From assembly GCF_002900965.1 (NCBI RefSeq), contig NZ_PJOM01000002.1, positions 868,001-932,000 on the forward strand: 64,000 nucleotides of DNA. Reading direction: 5' to 3'. The stretch comes from Pseudotabrizicola formosa. Its GTDB lineage: Bacteria; Pseudomonadota; Alphaproteobacteria; Rhodobacterales; Rhodobacteraceae. Shown piece by piece: positions 57,267 through 64,000 of this stretch (its first letter is position 1; the number at the start of each line of letters is the position of its first letter). Below the pieces are notes generated by a model. It saw only the letters and a list, made by a program, of their open reading frames with translations, did not search any database and was not told where the DNA came from. A program made the position numbers and the translations under genes.

Positions 57267-60131
57267 CTATTCTGCCGCCAGTCGCCGGGGTTTGAGCATG
57301 TCTTTGAGATAGCGCCCGGTATGGCTGGCCGCGACCTTTGCCACATCTTCTGGCGTGCCTTCGGCCACCACCTGCCCGCCGCCATCGCCACCCTCGGGGC
57401 CGATGTCGATGATCCAGTCAGCGGTTTTGATGACATCAAGGTTGTGCTCGATCACCACCACGGTGTTGCCCTGCTCCACCAATTCGTGCAGCACCTCCAG
57501 CAGCTTGCGCACATCCTCGAAATGCAGACCCGTCGTCGGCTCATCGAGAATATAGAGCGTGCGGCCGGTCGCGCGGCGCGACAGTTCCTTGGACAGTTTC
57601 ACCCGCTGCGCCTCGCCACCCGACAACGTGGTCGCCTGCTGGCCGACCTTGATATAGCCAAGCCCCACCTGACACAGCGCATCCATCTTGTCGCGGATCG
57701 CGGGCACCGCCTGAAAGAACCCCAAAGCCTCTTCACATGTCATATCAAGAACGTCTGATATGCTCTTGTCTTTGAACTTTATTTCCAAAGTCTCACGGTT
57801 GTAGCGCTTGCCCTTGCAGGTTTCGCAGGTCACGTAGACATCGGGCAGGAAATTCATCTCGATCTTCAACACGCCATCGCCCTGACAGGCCTCGCACCGC
57901 CCGCCCTTGACGTTGAAGGAAAACCGCCCCGGCTGATAGCCGCGCGCCTTGGATTCCGGCAGCCCGGCAAACCAGTCACGGATCGGACCAAAGGCCCCGG
58001 TATAGGTGGCCGGGTTGCTGCGCGGCGTGCGGCCAATGGCGCGCTGGTCAATGTCGATCACCTTGTCAAGGTGTTCGAACCCGGTGATCGTCTCGCAGGG
58101 TGCCGGCGTCTCGCGCGCGCCGTTCAGCTTGCCGGCGGCGGTCTTGAACAGGGTCTCGATGGTCAGCGTCGATTTGCCCCCGCCCGACACGCCGGTGACG
58201 CAGACGAACCGGCCCAAGGGGAAGGTCACGGTGACATTTTGCAGGTTGTTGCCAGTGGCACCCACCACGGTCAGCTTCTTGCCGCTGCCCTTGCGCCGCA
58301 CCTTGGGCACCGCAATCTCGCGCGCGCCCGACAGGTATTGCCCGGTCAGGCTGGCAGGGTCCGCCGCCACCTGTGCCGGCGTGCCATGCGCAATCACCCG
58401 GCCCCCATGCACCCCGGCCCCCGGCCCGATGTCGAACACATAATCCGCCTCGCGGATCGCATCCTCGTCATGTTCGACCACCAGCACGGTATTGCCCTGA
58501 TCGCGCAGGTTTTTCAGCGTGGTCAGCAGCCGGTCATTGTCACGCTGGTGCAGCCCGATGCTGGGTTCATCCAGCACATAGAGCACGCCGGTCAGCCCCG
58601 ACCCGATCTGGCTCGCCAGCCGGATGCGTTGCGACTCGCCGCCTGACAGCGTGCCCGCATTGCGCGACAGCGTCAGGTAATTGAGCCCCACATTGACCAG
58701 AAACCCCAGCCGTTCGCGGATTTCCTTGAGGATCGCGCGTGCGATTTCATTCTTCTGCCCGGTCAGCGCCGCGGGCACGGTCTGAATCCAGTCATGCGCC
58801 TCATGGATCGACATGCGGACCACCTGCCCGATGTGCAATCCGCCGATCTTGACCGCCAGAGCCTCGGGCCGCAGGCGATAGCCGCCACAGGCACCGCAAT
58901 CGCGGTTGTTCTGAAACCGCTCCATGTCTTCGCGCGACCAGGCGGAGTCGGTCTCCTTGTAGCGGCGTTCCATATTGGGGATCACGCCTTCGAACACCCG
59001 GCGCACCTTGTAGACGCGCCCGCCCTCGTCATAGGAAAAATCAATCTCCTCGCCATGTGACCCATGCAGGAACAACTGGTGCACATGGGCGGGCAGGTCT
59101 TTCCATTTCTTCTTCTTGTCAAACTCGTAATGCCGGGCGAGCGCATCAATGGTCTGCGTAAAGTAAGGTGATTTCGACTTTGACCACGGCGCAATCGCGC
59201 CTTGCATCAGCGTCAGCCCCTGATCGGGCACCACAAGACGCTCGTCAAAGAACAGCTCTACGCCCAAACCGTCACAAACCGGACAGGCCCCGAAGGGCGC
59301 GTTGAAGGAGAACAGACGCGGCTCGATCTCGGCAATGGTAAAGCCGGAAACCGGACAGGCGAATTTCTCGGAATAGGTGGTGCGTTCGCCCTCAGCCCCC
59401 TCTTCGGCAGGGGCCGTTTCCACCACGGCGATGCCATCGGCGAGGTTCAGCGCGGTGCGGAAGCTGTCGGCAAGCCGGGTCTCCAGCCCCTCACGCACCA
59501 CGATCCGGTCCACCACCACGTCGATGTTGTGGCGGAATTTCTTGTCCAGCGTCGGCGGCTCTTCCAGCTCATAGAACGCGCCATTCACCTTGACCCGCTG
59601 AAACCCCTGCTTGCGCAGATCGAGGAACTCCTTCTTGTACTCGCCCTTGCGGTCGCGCACGATCGGGGCCAGCAGATAGGCGCGGCTGCCCTCGGGCATC
59701 GCCATCACCGCATCGACCATATCCTGCACCTGCATCGCGGTGATCGGCAGGCCGGTGGCGGGCGAATAGGGCGTGCCGACGCGGGCGAACAGCAGGCGCA
59801 GATAATCGTAGATCTCGGTCACGGTGCCGACGGTGGACCGTGGGTTCTTGCTGGTGGTCTTCTGCTCGATGGAAATCGCCGGGCTCAGGCCCGAGATGTG
59901 GTCGACATCGGGCTTGCCCATCATGTCCAGAAACTGGCGGGCATAGGCCGACAGGCTCTCGACATAGCGCCGCTGGCCTTCGGCATAAATCGTATCAAAG
60001 GCGAGCGACGATTTGCCAGACCCCGACAGCCCGGTGATCACCACCAGCTGATCACGGGGAATATCCACATCAATGTTCTTGAGGTTGTGTTCGCGCGCAC
60101 CGCGCACCTCGATGAACTTTTGTTCCGCCAT
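57267..60131 (-). CDS. uvrA: Excinuclease ABC subunit A
   Basis: DNA damage sensor ATPase of nucleotide excision repair, 954 residues. The two ABC modules ([25 protein letters not shown]) each hold inserted zinc motifs: CPVCDGLG at the first insertion, CGACGGYRL, then CEACQGDG and [27 protein letters not shown] and [15 protein letters not shown] are the two signatures. The ATG at 60131 gives the family start [19 protein letters not shown]. Note that the second P-loop reads VSGGGKST, with Gly at the position that is Ser in the first. Confidence 0.97.
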   Translation of the reverse strand: MAEQKFIEVRGAREHNLKNIDVDIPRDQLVVITGLSGSGKSSLAFDTIYAEGQRRYVESLSAYARQFLDMMGKPDVDHISGLSPAISIEQKTTSKNPRSTVGTVTEIYDYLRLLFARVGTPYSPATGLPITAMQVQDMVDAVMAMPEGSRAYLLAPIVRDRKGEYKKEFLDLRKQGFQRVKVNGAFYELEEPPTLDKKFRHNIDVVVDRIVVREGLETRLADSFRTALNLADGIAVVETAPAEEGAEGERTTYSEKFACPVSGFTIAEIEPRLFSFNAPFGACPVCDGLGVELFFDERLVVPDQGLTLMQGAIAPWSKSKSPYFTQTIDALARHYEFDKKKKWKDLPAHVHQLFLHGSHGEEIDFSYDEGGRVYKVRRVFEGVIPNMERRYKETDSAWSREDMERFQNNRDCGACGGYRLRPEALAVKIGGLHIGQVVRMSIHEAHDWIQTVPAALTGQKNEIARAILKEIRERLGFLVNVGLNYLTLSRNAGTLSGGESQRIRLASQIGSGLTGVLYVLDEPSIGLHQRDNDRLLTTLKNLRDQGNTVLVVEHDEDAIREADYVFDIGPGAGVHGGRVIAHGTPAQVAADPASLTGQYLSGAREIAVPKVRRKGSGKKLTVVGATGNNLQNVTVTFPLGRFVCVTGVSGGGKSTLTIETLFKTAAGKLNGARETPAPCETITGFEHLDKVIDIDQRAIGRTPRSNPATYTGAFGPIRDWFAGLPESKARGYQPGRFSFNVKGGRCEACQGDGVLKIEMNFLPDVYVTCETCKGKRYNRETLEIKFKDKSISDVLDMTCEEALGFFQAVPAIRDKMDALCQVGLGYIKVGQQATTLSGGEAQRVKLSKELSRRATGRTLYILDEPTTGLHFEDVRKLLEVLHELVEQGNTVVVIEHNLDVIKTADWIIDIGPEGGDGGGQVVAEGTPEDVAKVAASHTGRYLKDMLKPRRLAAE

Positions 60132-60226
60132 AGTCTCACCCCGCACTGCCGCACCACAGATAGGGGCTTTCGCGCGAGTCTCCAAGGTGAAATTAAGAAC
60201 AGATTAAGAACATGCGAAAAAGCCGC

Positions 60227-61387
60227 TCACGCCCCCCGCCCCCGCCGCCGTGCCTGCACCACATGCAGGCCAATCCCCAGGGCGCAGGCGAGTGTTGCCA
60301 CCAGCGCCAGCCCCCATGGCCCCGCACCGGTCAGCAGCGCCGCCAGCACCGGTGTGCCGGTGGTGGTGCCCAGATTGCCCAGTTGCGCGATCGCCCCCGC
60401 GGCCTGCGCCCGCGCCGTCGATGTGGCGTTCAACTCGGGGATCGCGGCAAAACTCGCGCCCTGCACGATCCCCAGCGCTGCCGCGACCCAAAGCGCCCCC
60501 AGCACCATTCCCGCTCCCTGCCCCCAGAACAGCGCCAGAACCACAATCCCCGGCACCGCCGCCAGATAGCCCCCCTGCACCACCCGCACCGCCGAGACCC
60601 GCCCCAGCAGCCAAACCCCCAGCGTCAGCGACAGCGCAATGGAAATCAGCGGCATGCCCGCCGCCGCCAATGCCCGCTGAGCCACCGGCACATCGGGCGG
60701 CACCAGCGTAAGCAGCGCAACATAAAGGAAGGTGTAGCAAAAGAACCCCAGCGCCGGGGCCGATACCCGGGGTGAGGCGTAAATTGCCGCATGCTGCGCC
60801 AGCACCCCAGACTGGGCCCCGCGCGGTGCCGCCGGGTCCCTTGGTAAGATCAGCGCCAGACACAGCGCCATCCCCGCCATCCAGCCCGCATGCGCCAGAT
60901 AGATCCCCGCCGCACCATAGGCATCGCGCAGGGGCGGCGCGGCCAGGGCCAATACCGCATAGGTCACGCCAAAGAAACTTGACCACAGTGTCATCGCCAG
61001 CCCGCGAAACCGCTCTGCCGCCAGCCCCGCAATCAGCGTCGGCCCCACCACCACAATGGCCAGATGCGAGACACCCTCGATCACCCGGCTGGCGATCATC
61101 ACCGGATAGGACAGGCCTAGCGATTGCAGCGCGCTCATCAAGGCCCCCATTGCAAGCGCGGCGACAATCGCCCGGCGCGGCCCGATCCGCGCCACGAACA
61201 GCCCCGCCGTGGTGCCGAACACCAGCCCGACGATGCCGACAATCGACACGATCAGCCCCAACGCCACCGGCGAGGCCCCGGCATATTGATCGGCCAAAGC
61301 CCCGAACAGCACCGAAATCTTGCCGAACTGCGCCGCAGCCCCCAGGCCCGCGGCCCAGATCGCCAGCACCGTCACCACAGCCCGCAT
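60227..61387 (-). CDS. MFS transporter
   Basis: Major facilitator permease of 386 residues with about 12 hydrophobic segments. GLFVARIGPRRAIVAALAMGAL is the loop 2-3 region. PRDPAAPRGAQSG around residue 190 is the central loop. The Ala/Gly-rich sequence and lack of neighbouring pathway genes leave the substrate open. It is preceded by copy 5 of the repeat element. Confidence 0.82.
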   Translation of the reverse strand: MRAVVTVLAIWAAGLGAAAQFGKISVLFGALADQYAGASPVALGLIVSIVGIVGLVFGTTAGLFVARIGPRRAIVAALAMGALMSALQSLGLSYPVMIASRVIEGVSHLAIVVVGPTLIAGLAAERFRGLAMTLWSSFFGVTYAVLALAAPPLRDAYGAAGIYLAHAGWMAGMALCLALILPRDPAAPRGAQSGVLAQHAAIYASPRVSAPALGFFCYTFLYVALLTLVPPDVPVAQRALAAAGMPLISIALSLTLGVWLLGRVSAVRVVQGGYLAAVPGIVVLALFWGQGAGMVLGALWVAAALGIVQGASFAAIPELNATSTARAQAAGAIAQLGNLGTTTGTPVLAALLTGAGPWGLALVATLACALGIGLHVVQARRRGRGA

Positions 61388-61397
61388 GACCGGCTCA

Positions 61398-61460
61398 TTT
61401 CCTGTTCACAAATATCCTCGGGGGGTGAGGCGAAGCCGAGGGGGGCGGAAAGCCCCCCTG
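61398..61460. repeat. Dispersed intergenic hairpin element, copy 5
   Basis: On the minus strand it runs from just past the lpdA stop: hairpin GGGGGGCT-TTCC-GCCCCCC, then CTCGGCTTCGCC, then GAGGATATTTGTGAACAG and GAAATGAGCCGGTC into the MFS start. The ATATTTG box is 22 bases from that ATG. The loop differs from that of copies 1, 2 and 4, but stem positions and the ATATTTG box agree. Confidence 0.7.
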
Positions 61461-61470
61461 ACGCCGCCGG

Positions 61471-62868
61471 TCACATGTGCAGCGCACGACCGTAAGCGTC
61501 CAGCACCGATTCATGCATCATCTCGGACAGGGTCGGATGCGGGAAGACCGTGTTCATCAGGTCTTCCTCGGTGGTCTCCAGCGTGCGGCCAATCACATAG
61601 CCCTGGATCAGCTCGGTCACTTCCGCACCGATCATATGCGCGCCCAGCAACTCGCCGGTCTTGGCATCAAAGATGGTCTTGATCATGCCTTCCGACTCGC
61701 CAAGCGCAATCGCCTTGCCATTGCCGATGAAGGGGAAGCGCCCGACCTTGATCTCATGCCCGGCCTCCTTGGCCTTGGCCTCGGTCATCCCCACCGATGC
61801 GATCTGCGGGTGGCAATAGGTGCAGCCGGCGATGCTGCCCGGTTTGATGGGATGCGGATGACCGCCCGCGATCAGTTCGGCCACCATCACGCCTTCATGG
61901 CTGGCCTTGTGCGCCAGCCATGGCGCGCCTGCAATGTCGCCAATGGCAAACAGGCCCGGCACCCCGGTGCGGCAATATTCATCTGTCACCACATGGGTGC
62001 GGTCGATCTTGACGCCCAAAGCCTCCAGCCCCAGGTTCTCGACATTGCCGACGATGCCGACAGCGGAAATCACCGTGTCAAACTCATGCGTCTCGATCTT
62101 TCCGCCCACCTCGATATGCGCGGTCACGCCAACACCCGGCTTGCGGTCGAGCTTTTTGACCGCCGCCTTTTCCATGATCTTCATGCCCTGCTTGATGAAC
62201 TGCTTCTTGGCAAAGGCTGCAATTTCCGCATCTTCCACCGGCAGGATGCGGTCCATCACCTCAACCACGGTGGTGTCGGACCCCAGCGTGTTGAAGAAGG
62301 ACGCAAATTCGATGCCGATGGCGCCCGACCCGATCACCAGCAGTTTTTTCGGCATGCGGCTGGCAACCAGCGCATGGCGGTAAGACCAGACCAGATCGCC
62401 ATCCGCTTCCAGCCCCGGCAATTCGCGGGCGCGCGCGCCGGTTGCGAGGATGATGTTCTTGGCCGTCAGCTCTTCGGTGCCCTTGTCGGTCTTGACAGAC
62501 ACCACACCCGGCTTTGGCAGCGTCGCCGCCCCCATGAAGACCGTGACCTTGTTCTTCTTCATCAGATGCCCGATGCCGCCCGACAGCTGCTTGGCCACCG
62601 CGCGCGACCGCGCCACCACGGCAGGCAAGTCATAACCGATCCCGTCGGCTTTGAGGCCAAATTCCTTGGCCCGCTCCATCAAATGGAACACTTCGGCACT
62701 GCGCAGCATGGCCTTGGTCGGAATGCAGCCCCAGTTCAGGCAGACGCCGCCCAGATGTTCGCGCTCGACGATTGCGACCTTCTGGCCAAGCTGGCTGGCG
62801 CGGATCGCCGCCACATAGCCGCCGGGGCCTGCGCCCACCACGATCACATCAAAGCCTGAACCTGCCAT
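61471..62868 (-). CDS. lpdA: Dihydrolipoyl dehydrogenase
   Basis: E3 flavoenzyme of 465 residues for 2-oxoacid dehydrogenase complexes. The FAD site VIVVGAGPGGYVAAIRA, redox pair GGVCLNWGCIPTKAM, NAD site LLVIGSGAIGIEFASFF and the C-terminal FPHPTLSEMMHESVLDAYGR with the active His are all there. E1 and E2 genes are not adjacent, so the complex it serves cannot be read from context. Confidence 0.96.
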   Translation of the reverse strand: MAGSGFDVIVVGAGPGGYVAAIRASQLGQKVAIVEREHLGGVCLNWGCIPTKAMLRSAEVFHLMERAKEFGLKADGIGYDLPAVVARSRAVAKQLSGGIGHLMKKNKVTVFMGAATLPKPGVVSVKTDKGTEELTAKNIILATGARARELPGLEADGDLVWSYRHALVASRMPKKLLVIGSGAIGIEFASFFNTLGSDTTVVEVMDRILPVEDAEIAAFAKKQFIKQGMKIMEKAAVKKLDRKPGVGVTAHIEVGGKIETHEFDTVISAVGIVGNVENLGLEALGVKIDRTHVVTDEYCRTGVPGLFAIGDIAGAPWLAHKASHEGVMVAELIAGGHPHPIKPGSIAGCTYCHPQIASVGMTEAKAKEAGHEIKVGRFPFIGNGKAIALGESEGMIKTIFDAKTGELLGAHMIGAEVTELIQGYVIGRTLETTEEDLMNTVFPHPTLSEMMHESVLDAYGRALHM

Positions 62869-62943
62869 TCGTCCCTCCCTGGAAAAAGTGGTTTACCCTT
62901 AAACTATTCCTGAAATTCAAGCAACGAAGCTGACGCCTGCACC

Positions 62944-63531
62944 CTATGCGTCTGACGCATGGCTGTTGCGCAGCGCGGTGACCACCGCCGCATAGGCCCC
63001 TGCGTCCAGAAAGGCCTGCTCTTGCGGCGTTGTGTCCCGCCCAAGGGCCGCGTTGCGAAACGGAAACCGGCCAAAGCGCGCGATGATGTCACGATGCGCG
63101 CGGGCATGCAGCAAAAGCTCGGCATCGCCCTCCATCCGGGTCTCCATCAGGCTGACCGCCAGATCCTGATCGGCGATGTCTTCGGAATGCTCGAACGGCA
63201 TGTAGAAAAACTGCCGTTCGGGCACCGGGGCCTGCATGTCCCAGCCCGCCTCCAGCGCGCGGCGGGCCGCAGCCCGGGCACGGGCGTCATTGGCAAAGGC
63301 CGCCGCCGTGCCGCGATGGATGTTGCGCGAAAACTGGTCGGCCACGATCAGATAGGCCAATGTGCCGACCGCGCCATCCACCCAATGCTCCAGCCCGTCA
63401 TTGCCAAGCGCCTCGGTCAAGGCGCCAAAGCGCGTGGCGCAGGCATCGTCGATCTCTTCGCTGCCCTTGTACCAGCCCTCAGAGCCGATCTCGCCCAGCC
63501 AGAAATCAAGAACCTCTATCGGATCAGACAT
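62944..63531 (-). CDS. DUF924 family protein
   Basis: Cytoplasmic protein of 195 residues of the DUF924 (TPR-like) family. The core signatures are VLDFWLGEIGSEGWYKGSEEIDDACATRFG, LILIVADQFSRN-type sequence (LAYLIVADQFSRNIHRGTA), ERQFFYMPFEHSED and HRDIIARFGRFPFRNAALGR. The ATG at 63531 is preferred to 63567. Its biochemical role is not established. Confidence 0.9.
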   Translation of the reverse strand: MSDPIEVLDFWLGEIGSEGWYKGSEEIDDACATRFGALTEALGNDGLEHWVDGAVGTLAYLIVADQFSRNIHRGTAAAFANDARARAAARRALEAGWDMQAPVPERQFFYMPFEHSEDIADQDLAVSLMETRMEGDAELLLHARAHRDIIARFGRFPFRNAALGRDTTPQEQAFLDAGAYAAVVTALRNSHASDA

Positions 63532-63582
63532 GCCGCCCCCCTGTTTTGCCTCAGCCTGACAGGCCAATCCCGGAAAGGCAAA

Positions 63583-64000
63583 TCAGTTCCGCGCCTTGAC
63601 TTGCTGCGCATCCTCGGCCTCGACCATGGCGGCGGTTTCCACCGCCACCACCGACGCTGTCGGCGAAACCGGCGTATAGCCCGAGGTGACCATCGGCGTT
63701 TCGCGGCGCTGGGTCATCCGCCAGACGGTGTAAAGCGCCAGAACCGCAAACAGAATGCCCATGAACAGAAAGAACCCTGATGGCCCGATGACGCCCATCA
63801 TCCAACCGGTGATCACCGGGCCGGAAATCGCCCCCAACCCGTTGATGAACATCAGCCCGGCCGAGGCTGCGGCCATATCGGTCTTGTCCAGATAGTCGTT
63901 CACATAGGCCAGCAGCAGCGAATAGAGCGGGTTCGACACCCCGCCACAGATCGCACCCACGCCGACCAGCACCCAGAACGGCGGATCAAAGAGCACCGGT
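63583..64000 (-). CDS. MFS transporter (N-terminus outside window)
   Basis: C-terminal part of a major facilitator permease, with the frame open to the window edge. Visible helices include FWVLVGVGAICGGVSNPLYSLLLAYV, SAGLMFINGLGAISGPVITGWMMGVIG and GFFLFMGILFAVLALYTVWRM, then a 40-residue hydrophilic tail. The NPLYSLLLAYVNDYL segment and tail resemble the YcaD-like group. Its stop lies 51 bases upstream of the DUF924 start. Confidence 0.8.
   Translation of the reverse strand, partial: PVLFDPPFWVLVGVGAICGGVSNPLYSLLLAYVNDYLDKTDMAAASAGLMFINGLGAISGPVITGWMMGVIGPSGFFLFMGILFAVLALYTVWRMTQRRETPMVTSGYTPVSPTASVVAVETAAMVEAEDAQQVKARN

Noticed and set aside
63057-63075. GAAACGGAAACC resembling the VPLPA-gene motif
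   Set aside because: It lies inside the DUF924 coding region and lacks the GTTTC half, so it looks like chance.

Overview
The window reads as a chromosomal stretch of a high-GC alphaproteobacterium, most likely order Rhodobacterales (Rhodobacter/Gemmobacter-like Paracoccaceae). This rests on the plsX-fabH-ihfA-merR gene order, a two-domain dCTP deaminase, a DUF1127 protein paired with a MocR regulator, four secreted proteins ending in a VPLPA-CTERM sorting tail, an NDUFAF6-like squalene/phytoene synthase relative, and a complete glgP-B-C-A-X-pgm operon. I see no rRNA, phage, insertion sequence or CRISPR array; one tRNA (Pro, GGG) is present.

Layout. 1-5.7 kb: an alpha-glucoside-type ABC transporter (aglE-like binding protein, start of an aglF-like permease) divergent from a LacI regulator, GH1 beta-glucosidase and glucokinase. 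5.8-11.6 kb: carboxylesterase and AlkA-type glycosylase, an MFS transporter, and a translationally coupled cimA-methyltransferase-NDUFAF6-like set. 11.7-20.4 kb: cysS preceded by a tiny Cys-rich leader ORF, a TPM-domain protein, an ABC-F ATPase, SseB-like protein, a UDG-superfamily protein and a polyamine-type ABC transporter without its binding protein. 20.5-26.7 kb: a MocR regulator facing DUF1127, rplM-rpsI, an OlsB-like acyltransferase, msrB, a BamE-like lipoprotein and yceD. 26.8-31.9 kb: rpmF-plsX-fabH, ihfA, a MerR regulator, tRNA-Pro and dcd. 31.9-43.1 kb: the glycogen operon, read on the minus strand. 43.4-48 kb: an FNR-box-preceded NsrR-like regulator, a beta-helix VPLPA-CTERM protein, and two different GAPDH genes separated by a 49-residue membrane peptide, each GAPDH gene with a palindromic operator. 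48-57 kb: a second VPLPA-CTERM protein, an antiporter with a C-terminal cyclic-nucleotide-binding domain, coaD, a CBS protein, LysR-mmsA, and two more VPLPA-CTERM genes. 57-64 kb: uvrA, an MFS transporter, a dihydrolipoyl dehydrogenase, a DUF924 protein and the end of another MFS gene.

How it works together. The dominant theme is central carbon handling: glucoside uptake, hydrolysis to glucose and phosphorylation, storage as glycogen, and a GAPDH pair that looks split between the glycolytic and gluconeogenic directions. LacI-type palindromes with related cores occur upstream of the agl, glg and gap genes. The signals most worth following are the Cys-codon-rich leader peptide ahead of cysteinyl-tRNA synthetase (whose 3' half has foreign-looking base composition), a five-copy intergenic hairpin element that fits between stop and start codons, the conserved-looking peptide between the GAPDH genes, and a shared GTTTC/GAAAC motif upstream of two VPLPA-CTERM genes. 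All functional calls come from reading the sequence and from family knowledge; no database search was run.
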